Shown here piece after piece: positions 8,328 through 16,099 of a stretch of 45,752 nucleotides of DNA; positions within the stretch are counted from its first letter, which is position 1; every line of letters begins with the position of its first letter. The notes below the pieces were generated by a model. That model was not told where the DNA came from and searched no databases. It saw only the letters and a list, made by a program, of their open reading frames with translations. This DNA comes from Deltaproteobacteria bacterium. GTDB lineage: Bacteria; Myxococcota_A; UBA796; CAJQPC01. Location: NCBI GenBank assembly GCA_016717595.1, contig JADKFE010000067.1, positions 1-45,752 on the forward strand, written 5' to 3'. Made by a program: the position numbers and the translations under genes.

Positions 8328-11078
8328 TCAGCGACGACGACGACGGAGCAGGGCCAGGGCCAAGGCGACGTTGAGGAGGGTGAGCCCCGCGCCCGCAGGG
8401 ACCGCCGCGCAGTCTGGCCCAGCCGACTTGGTGTCGCAGTCCTCATCGAGGCTGTCGCCGAGGCCGTCGCAGTCGTTGTCTACGCCGTCGCTGCAGCTCT
8501 CGTCCGCCTCGGGTGAGGTCAAGGCGTCGAGGTCGTCACAGTCGCCCTCGGCGGCGGTGAGGCCGTCGCCGTCTTTGTCTTCGTCCAGGGCGCCGGTGTC
8601 GGAGTCGTTGGGCTCGCCGCTGTCGTCGCTGGGCTCGCCGCTGTCGTCATCTCCTGTGGCCGCGCCGTCGACCCCGTCGCAGTCCTGGTCAACGCCGTCG
8701 GCGTCGGCGTCTTTGGCGCCGGGGTACACCTGGGCGTCTTCGTCGTCGCAGTCGGCCTCGCCGCCCGCGCCCGAGGCGTGGGCCCAGCCGTCGCCGTCTT
8801 GATCGTAGTCGTCTCCCCCGGCGCAGTCGCCGTCGAGGCCGTCGTACCAGACCTCCTCTGCGCCCGGGTTTACATCCGCGTCGGACTCGTCGCAGTCGCC
8901 GTCGCTGGGCTTGTAGCCGTCGCCGTCGGAGTCGGTGTTGTCGGCGTCGGGGCCGCCGAAGCTGCCCATGTCCGAGCGCCCGCCGTCAGGGTCGAAGATC
9001 GTCGGGTCTCCGGTGTCGCGGCAGGGTGAGCTGGAGCCCAAGAACAGCAGGTCGTTGTCGGGGTCGCCGTCGTCGGTGAAGCCCGTGTACTTGGGGTCGG
9101 CGGAGAGGTTGCCGCTCGTGCCGGTCAGCGACGAGAGCCCGTCGCCCCAGTCGTCGCCGTTGTCGCTGCTGTCGCAAAATTGAATCACCGGGGTGTGACT
9201 TGTCACACGAAAGCCGTCCTCGGTGTTGAACGCGGCGATGGTGTTGAGCACGGTGACGGTGACGCCGTGCTGAAGATCGACGCCGACCTTGTTTGCAACA
9301 GCGTCGTTGTTTTGTAAGACGACGTCGCTCAAAGGTGCGCTGATGAGGAAGCCCGCGGCGCCGTTGCCTACAGCAACATTGTTGTGTACGCTCATCGACC
9401 CTGAGGAGGCCAAGCTCAGCCCGGCGCCGCCGTTGCCGCGTAGGCTCAGCGCCTCAAGCTCACCGAGCTTGGCGCTCTCCACGGAGAGGCCCGCGCCGAC
9501 GTTGTCGGTGAAGCTAGCGCCCTTCACATAGACGTTGTTCCCGCCCAAGACCGAGGCGCCCTCGGGGGAGTTGCCGGTGAAGCTGTCTTTGGAGGAGGTG
9601 AAGGTCTTGGCGTCGTCGCTCGCGAGGCCGCCGCCGCGCACGCTGGCGATGTTTTTGGTGAAGGTGGCCTTGGAGAGCGAGACGTTGGCGCCCTTCTGGT
9701 CGACGGCGTGGTGGTAGAGCCCGCCGCCGGTCTGGGCCTCGTTCTGGACGAAGGCCGTCCGTTTGAGGCTCACCGCCGCCTTGTAGACGTAGAGCCCGCC
9801 GCCATAAGCGGCCTCGTTGCGGGTGAAGTCGCCGTCGGTGATCGTGACGGTGACGGCCATGGCGCAGACCCCGCCGCCGCTGCCCGTCGCCCGGTTGTCT
9901 TGAACGCTCACGGCGCTCATCGTGAGCGGCGCCTCGGTGTACAAGGCGCCGCCGTCGCCGGTGGCGCTGTTGTTGGACCAGCTCCCGTCGCTGGCGCTGA
10001 CCGTCTCGCCGCTGGCCCCGGCGACATAGATCGCCGCGCCGCTGCCACCGCTGTGCCCCGAGACGTCGAGGCTCGTCAGGGTCAAGGCGCCGCCCATGAA
10101 GTACACGCCTTGGCCTGAGCTGCTCGCCGTGGTGCTGCGGTTGTCGGTCAGGGCGCCGCGCAGGGTGAGGTCAACACCTGTGCTGTACACGCCGCCGCCA
10201 GCGCCGCCGGCCTGGTTGTCGCCGATCTCCGTCGAGGCGCCGGAGAAGGTGACGGTCTGTCTGCCGTCGCCCTCCAACGAGAGCCCGCCGCCGCTTGAGC
10301 CCGCGCGGTTGCCGGTGATGACGCAGGCCTGGCAGCTCAGCTCGCTCTCGTCGAGCTGCATCCCGCCGCCGCGGCTCGTGGCGACGTTGTCGGTGAGGGT
10401 GAGCCGCGTCGCGGTGATCGTCGTGGCGCCGACGGCCCGCACCCCGCCGCCGTGGCCGTCGGAGGTGTTGCCGTCAAAGGTGACGTCGGTGAAGGTGACA
10501 ACGGCGTCGTTGAGATACGCGCCGCCGCCTTCGTTGGCCTCGTTGTTGGAGAAGCTGCAGTCGCTGAAGCTCGCCGTCGAGGCGTCCACAAACACCGCGC
10601 CGCCGTACGCGTTGTTCTGGATGGTGACGCCGCTCACCGTGCAGTCGCTCACCGTGAGCGTCGCGCCCCCTGAAGCATTAAATCCACCGCCCGGCGCGTC
10701 CCCTGTGACAGACTTCACGATGATGTCTGACGCGGTGAGCTTGCTGCCATCCACGCTCACGCCGTGGCTGCCCCCGGTGAGCGTGAAGCCGGAGAAGGTG
10801 ACCGTCTCGCCGCTCGCCACCTCAAGGACGTGATCTCCCCCGGTTCCGTCCACAAAGGTCTTGGTCGCGCCGCTCACGGAGCTGATCGTCAGCTTCTTGC
10901 CTTTGGTGTTCAGCGTCTCTTTGTAGGTGCCGGCCTTCACGGAGATGGTGTCGCCGCTGGCGGCGCTGTTGATCGCCGTCTGGATCTTGGTGGCGTCGCC
11001 GCCCCCAGCGGCGTCAACCGTCCAGGTGCGGGCGAAGGCGGCGCCGCTAAGGGCGAGGGCGAAGAGCGTAGGACCCAT
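8328..11078 (-). CDS. Secreted parallel beta-helix protein with MopE-like repeats and MYXO-CTERM tail
   Basis: 916 residues from the ATG at 11078, with GGAG 7 bp upstream and a signal peptide ending A-F-A immediately after. An upstream start at 11126 would add a basic leader and is rejected. Roughly residues 20-720 are Ser/Gly/Asn-rich repeats of about 20-25 residues (S-G-G-G-L/A..N.A...GGG patterns) typical of right-handed parallel beta-helix (pectin-lyase-like) proteins. Residues of about 730-885 carry calcium-binding D-x-D-G-D-G and D-C-D-D..P-G-A motifs like those of MopE and FG-GAP-linked proteins. The end is C-A-A-V-P, hydrophobic helix, R-R-R-R-R. It is probably a surface-anchored adhesin or polysaccharide-binding protein; catalysis is not indicated. 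Confidence 0.85.
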   Translation of the reverse strand: MGPTLFALALSGAAFARTWTVDAAGGGDATKIQTAINSAASGDTISVKAGTYKETLNTKGKKLTISSVSGATKTFVDGTGGDHVLEVASGETVTFSGFTLTGGSHGVSVDGSKLTASDIIVKSVTGDAPGGGFNASGGATLTVSDCTVSGVTIQNNAYGGAVFVDASTASFSDCSFSNNEANEGGGAYLNDAVVTFTDVTFDGNTSDGHGGGVRAVGATTITATRLTLTDNVATSRGGGMQLDESELSCQACVITGNRAGSSGGGLSLEGDGRQTVTFSGASTEIGDNQAGGAGGGVYSTGVDLTLRGALTDNRSTTASSSGQGVYFMGGALTLTSLDVSGHSGGSGAAIYVAGASGETVSASDGSWSNNSATGDGGALYTEAPLTMSAVSVQDNRATGSGGGVCAMAVTVTITDGDFTRNEAAYGGGLYVYKAAVSLKRTAFVQNEAQTGGGLYHHAVDQKGANVSLSKATFTKNIASVRGGGLASDDAKTFTSSKDSFTGNSPEGASVLGGNNVYVKGASFTDNVGAGLSVESAKLGELEALSLRGNGGAGLSLASSGSMSVHNNVAVGNGAAGFLISAPLSDVVLQNNDAVANKVGVDLQHGVTVTVLNTIAAFNTEDGFRVTSHTPVIQFCDSSDNGDDWGDGLSSLTGTSGNLSADPKYTGFTDDGDPDNDLLFLGSSSPCRDTGDPTIFDPDGGRSDMGSFGGPDADNTDSDGDGYKPSDGDCDESDADVNPGAEEVWYDGLDGDCAGGDDYDQDGDGWAHASGAGGEADCDDEDAQVYPGAKDADADGVDQDCDGVDGAATGDDDSGEPSDDSGEPNDSDTGALDEDKDGDGLTAAEGDCDDLDALTSPEADESCSDGVDNDCDGLGDSLDEDCDTKSAGPDCAAVPAGAGLTLLNVALALALLRRRRR

Positions 11079-11167
11079 GGGCGTTCTCCAGGATCGTAGT
11101 CTGCCACGGATGCGGCGACCGCGCACGCGCCGTCACGAGGGGCTATCCTCTGCGGCGGAGGTCTCCC

Positions 11168-12382
11168 GTGCGCCTGCTTCATCCCTTCGCCTTGCCCCTC
11201 GCCGCCCTCATCTCCTTTGTGGCCTGTGAGCTGCCGACGGCGCCGTCGTCCAAGAACGGCGGCGAGGCCACCGTGAACGCCGGAGGCAACGCCGCGACCG
11301 CCACCCAAGGCGGCGAGCGTCGTGTCAGCGGGCAGCTCACCGTCGAGGTGCTCGACGTGGGCCAAGGCGACGCGATCCTCATCACCACCCCCAAAGGCAA
11401 ACGGGCGCTCATCGACGGCAGCACGGGGAACAGCGGCGAGTCGCCGATGCCGTATCTCCAGTCCCGAGGCGTCACCAGCCTCGATCTTGTCATCGCCACC
11501 CACCCCCACGCCGACCACATCGGCGGCTTAGACGAGGTGGTGAAGACCCTCACGGTCAAGCTGTTCACCGACAGCGGCCTGCCCCACACCACCAAGAGCT
11601 ATGAGTCGTTGATGGCCTTGGTGGAGAGCCGAAACGTCACCTATCGCGCCGCCAGCCGCGGACAGTCGTTCTCGTTTGACGGCGGCAAGATCGAGGTGCT
11701 GCACCCCGGCCCGACGCCCCTCACCGGCACACGGTCGGATCTCAACAGCAACTCCGTGGTCACCCGGGTGAGCTGGGGCGGGGCGTGTATGTTGTTCACC
11801 GGGGACGCCGAGGAGCCCACCGAGGCCGCCCTGGTCGCCGGGGGCCTGGGCCAATGTGACGCCCTCAAGGTGGCCCACCACGGCTCGGCGCACTCGTCCA
11901 CCCCGGCGTTTTTGGCCGCCGTTCAACCCCAGCTCGCCATGATCAGCGTCGGCGAAGGCAACGACTACGGCCACCCCGACGCCGACACCGTGACCCGTCT
12001 CCAGAAGGCCGGGGCCAAGGTGATGCGCACCGACACCCAAGGCACGCTCACACTCACCACAGACGGCGTGAGCTTGACCTTAACCCCCGAGCGCGGCGGC
12101 TCCCCGGTGACCGTGCGCGCCCGGGGCGCAGGCGCCGGGGCCACGACAAACACGCCCACCAGCGGCGGCGCCACCACACCATCCAGCGGCCTGTTGAACC
12201 TGAACACCGCCAGCGCCGAGCAGCTCGCCGCCCTGCCGGGATTGGGTGAGAAGACCGCCGCCGCGGTGGTGGCCTACCGCGCCGCCCATGGCAAGTTTAA
12301 GAGCGTGGCGGATCTCGACCGAGTCGAAGGCATCGGCCCGGCGACGCTGGCGAAGCTAGAGGGGCTCGTCGAGGCGCGTTGA
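11168..12382 (+). CDS. Exported ComEC-type metallo-hydrolase fused to ComEA-type HhH domain (lipoprotein)
   Basis: 404 residues from a GTG with GGAGG upstream. The signal peptide ends at Cys20 (F-V-A-C), so it is a predicted lipoprotein. Residues of about 55-310 form a metallo-beta-lactamase fold of the ComEC/Rec2 C-terminal type: D-V-G-Q-G-D-A near 63, the zinc motif T-H-P-H-A-D-H at 111-117, F-T-G-D-A near 210 and H-H-G-S-A-H. After a Gly/Thr-rich linker, residues of about 340-404 form a double helix-hairpin-helix (L-N-L-N-T-A-S...L-P-G-L-G, G-I-G-P) like ComEA. ComEA binds DNA and ComEC's hydrolase domain acts near the pore during DNA uptake; here both are on one exported polypeptide without the ComEC membrane channel. 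An extracellular nuclease or DNA-scavenging role is inferred. Confidence 0.85.
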   Translation: MRLLHPFALPLAALISFVACELPTAPSSKNGGEATVNAGGNAATATQGGERRVSGQLTVEVLDVGQGDAILITTPKGKRALIDGSTGNSGESPMPYLQSRGVTSLDLVIATHPHADHIGGLDEVVKTLTVKLFTDSGLPHTTKSYESLMALVESRNVTYRAASRGQSFSFDGGKIEVLHPGPTPLTGTRSDLNSNSVVTRVSWGGACMLFTGDAEEPTEAALVAGGLGQCDALKVAHHGSAHSSTPAFLAAVQPQLAMISVGEGNDYGHPDADTVTRLQKAGAKVMRTDTQGTLTLTTDGVSLTLTPERGGSPVTVRARGAGAGATTNTPTSGGATTPSSGLLNLNTASAEQLAALPGLGEKTAAAVVAYRAAHGKFKSVADLDRVEGIGPATLAKLEGLVEAR

Positions 12383-12460
12383 GGGCCCCAGCCGCGTAGC
12401 CCTGGGCAGACACGATCTTTGGCGATACGCTTGTGGGTCAACCCACGCTGTGAGGCGCCT

Positions 12461-14269
12461 GTGTCTGTGATGCTCCTGCTCGTCATCGGCTGCGCCCCGG
12501 ATCCCGTCGGCGACGGCCTGCTCGGCGAGGGCTGGGCCAACCCTTTCCCCAGCCAGCACCACGTCGTCAACGGGCGGGTGAGCCTCAACCTCGATGAGCT
12601 GCCGCTGGGCGGGCCCACGCCCCTGCCCGTGGAGCGGCTCGGGACACGGTCGGGCTTCTCCCCGGCGCAGACCGCCGTGGTGCGCCTCGATGGCGTCAAC
12701 GCCGCCGCGTTGCCCGGCTGGCACAGCCCCACCCCTGGCGAGGGGGGGGTGCAGCTCTGGGATCTCAGCTCCGGCGAGGCCCTGCCCGTGATGGCCGAGC
12801 TTGACAAGAACGACCCCAGCGACCGCCCGGGGCTGTTGATTCGGCCCCTCACCACGCTCACCCCAGGCCACCAGATCGCCGTGGTCGTGACCACGGACGC
12901 CGCGCCCAGGCCCGCCGTGGTAGACGCGCTCTTGGGCAAACGTGCCCCAGAAGGCAGCGAAGAGGCCGCCGCGCTCACCCAGGCCACCTTTGAGCGTTTG
13001 CTCGCCGTGGGGGTGAACCCCGACACAGTCGCCGTGGCCTGGGATTTCCCTGTCAGCGCCGGAGACACGATCCTCCATGACGCCTTGGCCTGGGCCACCC
13101 CCACCGGGGACTTCAGCCTGGACCGTGTGCGAGAGGCTGGAGACGCCCCGCCGCGCACCTACCGCGCCGCCGAGGGCGAGCTGATTGTGCCGGATCTCCT
13201 CGTGGATGATCTCTGGCTCAACCTAGACGACGTGGGCGGGGTGAGCCCCACCGGCGAGGTGGGCGCCCACCTCTACGTTCACATCCCGGAGTCTGTGCGG
13301 GATGCCCCGGCGGGCACGGTGCCGGTGATGATCTTCGGGCACGGCATCTTCTCCGAGCCCTCGGCCTATCTGGATGATGAGAACGACGACAACGGCGTGA
13401 TCCGCCTCGCCGATGAGCTGGGCGTCATCCTCATCGCCACGCGCTGGCGGGGGCTCACCACGCCCGACATCGCCGGGGCCCTGGCCGTGGCGAACGACTT
13501 TGGGCGCCTGCCGTCCCTCCCCGATCGCCTCATCCAAGGCCAAGTGAACACCCGGGCTCTGGCGGAGCTGGCCTTAGACGGCGCGCTGTATGAGCACCCG
13601 GTGTTTGAGGGCGAGAGCGGCCAGTCTTTGCCCCAGCGCGGGCGTCTGGTGTACTACGGGATCTCCCTCGGCGGCATCGAGGGCGCGGTGTTTGTGTCGG
13701 GTGGGGCGCCTGTAGACGCGGCGGTGTTACACGTCGGCGGCGGCACATGGAGCACAATGCTTGAGCGCTCGTCGAACTGGCCGATCTTTGAGGGCCTGCT
13801 CGTGGAGGTCGTCGAGGATCCTTGGGATCGTCAGGTGCTCTTCGCGCTCTCTCAGATGTGGTGGGATCCCGCGGATCCTATGGCCAGCGCTGGCCTGCTC
13901 ACCGCCGGGCCGCCGGTCCTCCTTCAAGAGAGCCTGGGCGACGAGCAGGTGCCAAACCTCACCACCCGGGCCCTGGCGCGGGCCGCCGGGCTGCAGCAGC
14001 AGCAGCCGAGCGTAGAGACCGTGTGGGGACTTGACCCGATCCTTGTGCCCACACGCCCGGGGCACAGCGCGTATATGCAGTACGATCCCGAGCGGCCCCT
14101 GCCGCCCGACACAAACCAGCCCGCGCCGGTCACAGACGCCCACACCATCCCCCGGGTCTGGGCGAGCCACCGAGAGACGGTCGCGGCGTTCGTGGCGCTG
14201 TACACCGAGGGCAGCCTCGTCTCGGCCTGTGGGGAGGAGCCGTGCTCGGCGTCGAACAGCAGCGAATGA
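12461..14269 (+). CDS. Alpha/beta-hydrolase-fold lipoprotein
   Basis: About 602 residues from a GTG at 12461. Other in-frame starts are a TTG at 12419, a GTG at 12467 and an ATG at 12470. All lead into a hydrophobic run ending V-I-G-C, a plausible lipobox, but the leader is short, so the start is uncertain. The C-terminal half has an alpha/beta hydrolase look: M-I-F-G-H-G-I-F-S (oxyanion region, about residue 290) and Y-G-I-S-L-G-G-I-E-G (nucleophile elbow, Ser near 400). A late Asp and a G-H-S-A motif are candidates for the rest of the triad. The N-terminal half resembles the Ig-like segment found in related myxobacterial lipoproteins. The substrate is unknown; esterase or lipase is a guess. 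The 3' end overlaps an inverted repeat. Confidence 0.7.
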   Translation: MSVMLLLVIGCAPDPVGDGLLGEGWANPFPSQHHVVNGRVSLNLDELPLGGPTPLPVERLGTRSGFSPAQTAVVRLDGVNAAALPGWHSPTPGEGGVQLWDLSSGEALPVMAELDKNDPSDRPGLLIRPLTTLTPGHQIAVVVTTDAAPRPAVVDALLGKRAPEGSEEAAALTQATFERLLAVGVNPDTVAVAWDFPVSAGDTILHDALAWATPTGDFSLDRVREAGDAPPRTYRAAEGELIVPDLLVDDLWLNLDDVGGVSPTGEVGAHLYVHIPESVRDAPAGTVPVMIFGHGIFSEPSAYLDDENDDNGVIRLADELGVILIATRWRGLTTPDIAGALAVANDFGRLPSLPDRLIQGQVNTRALAELALDGALYEHPVFEGESGQSLPQRGRLVYYGISLGGIEGAVFVSGGAPVDAAVLHVGGGTWSTMLERSSNWPIFEGLLVEVVEDPWDRQVLFALSQMWWDPADPMASAGLLTAGPPVLLQESLGDEQVPNLTTRALARAAGLQQQQPSVETVWGLDPILVPTRPGHSAYMQYDPERPLPPDTNQPAPVTDAHTIPRVWASHRETVAAFVALYTEGSLVSACGEEPCSASNSSE

Positions 14270-14302
14270 ACTGAATGTGTTCACTGAACAGGTTCATTCG
14301 CT
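14261..14302. repeat. Nested inverted repeat at the 3' end of the hydrolase gene
   Basis: A perfect 11-bp inverted repeat (AGCGAATGAAC at 14261-14271, GTTCATTCGCT at 14292-14302) encloses a second palindrome, TGTTCAcTGAACA (14278-14290). The left arm includes the last codons and stop of the hydrolase gene. It may be an mRNA 3'-end hairpin or a protein-binding site; no T-tract follows directly. Confidence 0.6.
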
Positions 14303-14308
14303 GAAAAT

Positions 14309-14328
14309 AACGCTCAAACGAGCGTTTT
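14309..14328. terminator. Bidirectional intrinsic terminator between convergent genes
   Basis: AACGCTC-AAAC-GAGCGTT stem followed by TTTT on the plus strand; on the minus strand the same stem is followed by ATTTT. It sits between the rightward hydrolase gene and the leftward Rieske gene, overlapping the latter's last codons. Confidence 0.6.
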
Positions 14329-16083
14329 CGGCACCTTACCCGCGAGGAGCGCCAGCGTGTCTTGCACCCGCCCGGCGAGGCGGCGCTCGCTGAGCGGCGC
14401 GGCCAAATAACGCACGGCGGCGAGCACCGGGCGCATGGCGGCGGCGTCCCCTTGCAGCGCCCGGCGCTCCTCCCACGCGGCCAAGGTGAGCTTGAGCTGA
14501 TGGTAAGCGAAGATGGGCCGGGCGGCGTGGTCTTGTAGGCACAGCTCGACCATGCCGCGCTCCAAGGCGTCTAGCGCCAGCTCATCCCCGCCGATCCCCA
14601 GCACAACTCCCAGAGCCTCCTCGGGCTGGCGGCGGCGCATGGCGTCTAAGGCCGCGGCGACCCCTCCGCCTTGGGCGACCAGGCGCAGGCGACGCTCCGG
14701 CGGCAGATCGAGCGGCTTGTGCATACGAATGAACTGCGCGGCTTGGGTGAGCAGAACCAACGCCCGCGGGGAGTCCCAGCGCGCCTGCGCCGCGCGGACC
14801 GCGTGGGCGAAGGTGACGAGGTGGGTGACGTCAAGCCAACCGTGCTGAATCGACGGGTCATGCTCTAAGGCGGCGTCAAACCGCAACAGGCGCTCTGAAG
14901 CCGCCAAGACGAGGGCGTCGATGAGGTCGGCGACGGGCACACCCTCCTCTAAGGCGCTCACCAAGGTGGTGATGCCCTCCCCGGGTTTTCCATCGAGGAG
15001 CTGGTGGATGAGCGCCACACGGTCCCACCACGCCGGGCCGCCCCGAAGCGCCCGGCCGCTGAGCTCGGGGAGTCGAGGGCTTAGCTCGGCGACACGTTTA
15101 CGCCAGCCCGCCCACGGCGGCAGAAGATCCTCGCGGGTCCCCTCCACAAACATCGTCACCAGCCCGCCCAACACCCCTTCAGCGTGGGCCCAGCCGCCGA
15201 GATCGAGGAGATCAAACACCTTCTCTGTGTAGATCAGGGTGTGGCCGAAGTCGGTGAAGTGATCGGCGCAGAGCTCAAACAGCGCGGGCTCTAAGGTGTC
15301 GCGGCGCTCCCCGGCGGCCAAGGCCCCGAACAGCAGGCCGAGGGCGGCGTCACGGTTCTCGGCCTCCACCGCCGCGCGGAGCGCCTCGAGGCCCGTCTGT
15401 TGGCTCCAGGGGACGGCGTCGGGCACGGGGCGGGCCTCGCGGCGGCCATGCTCCATACAGATCGTGTCGACGAGCTGGGCGAGGATCGTCAGCGGGCGCT
15501 CGATGGAGCCAGAGGGATCGGGATCGCCCATGCCCGGCGCCCCGGGCAGAAGCCGCGCGAGATCGGCGGCGACGGCGACCACATGGGTGCTGCCGTACTC
15601 GGAGACGCGCCCGTCATAGGCCGCGAGCACGGTGAGGAGCTGCTCGGGGCGCGCCCCGGCCAAAAGCCCACGACCGATCGCCCGGAGCGCCTGGCCCACC
15701 CGGCCCTCACGCAGCGCCAAGACCAGGGCGCGGGACTGGGCACCTCGCACAATCTCGGGGTCGGGCTCGGCGATGTCAATCCAGACCTCACCCTCCAAGA
15801 CCTGCACGGCGTAGGCGCGCACGTCCTCTTCGCCCAACACGCAGCGGCCGTCACGGAGGTCAAACTTGAAGTTGTGCCACGCGCAGGTGAGCACCGCGCC
15901 GCTCACCACCCCTTGCACGAGCGGATACCCCTCGTGGGGGCAGACGTTGTGAATGGCGTAGACCACGTCCTCATCGCCGCGCGTGAGCACGACGTCATGG
16001 GCCTCGGCGTGTACGAGCTTGGGTTTGCCCGGGGTCAACTGGCTCAGCGACGCGACATGAACCCAGCGTGGGGTGGAGAGCAT
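14314..16083 (-). CDS. Rieske [2Fe-2S] protein with long helical C-terminal domain
   Basis: 589 residues; AGGAG lies 5 bp before the ATG. Residues of about 1-105 are a Rieske domain: the ligands C48-P-H50 and C67-A-W-H70 match the C-x-H...C-x2-H cluster-binding pattern, with the spacing of soluble dioxygenase-ferredoxin-type Rieske proteins. There is no signal peptide, so it should be cytoplasmic. The remaining roughly 480 residues are Leu/Ala/Arg-rich and almost entirely helical, with no motif I recognise; they contain several conserved-looking His, Trp and Asp residues. It is the last gene of the operon with the methyltransferase and STAND-like genes (16-bp gap). An electron-transfer or redox-sensing role is inferred from the Rieske fold only. 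Confidence 0.8.
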   Translation of the reverse strand: MLSTPRWVHVASLSQLTPGKPKLVHAEAHDVVLTRGDEDVVYAIHNVCPHEGYPLVQGVVSGAVLTCAWHNFKFDLRDGRCVLGEEDVRAYAVQVLEGEVWIDIAEPDPEIVRGAQSRALVLALREGRVGQALRAIGRGLLAGARPEQLLTVLAAYDGRVSEYGSTHVVAVAADLARLLPGAPGMGDPDPSGSIERPLTILAQLVDTICMEHGRREARPVPDAVPWSQQTGLEALRAAVEAENRDAALGLLFGALAAGERRDTLEPALFELCADHFTDFGHTLIYTEKVFDLLDLGGWAHAEGVLGGLVTMFVEGTREDLLPPWAGWRKRVAELSPRLPELSGRALRGGPAWWDRVALIHQLLDGKPGEGITTLVSALEEGVPVADLIDALVLAASERLLRFDAALEHDPSIQHGWLDVTHLVTFAHAVRAAQARWDSPRALVLLTQAAQFIRMHKPLDLPPERRLRLVAQGGGVAAALDAMRRRQPEEALGVVLGIGGDELALDALERGMVELCLQDHAARPIFAYHQLKLTLAAWEERRALQGDAAAMRPVLAAVRYLAAPLSERRLAGRVQDTLALLAGKVPKTLV

Positions 16084-16099
16084 CTGTACTCCTTCTGGC

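Noticed and set aside
12274..13158. 294-codon minus-strand frame over the hydrolase lipoprotein gene
   Set aside because: Ser/Arg/Pro-rich antisense shadow; the plus strand carries a lipobox and a nucleophile elbow.
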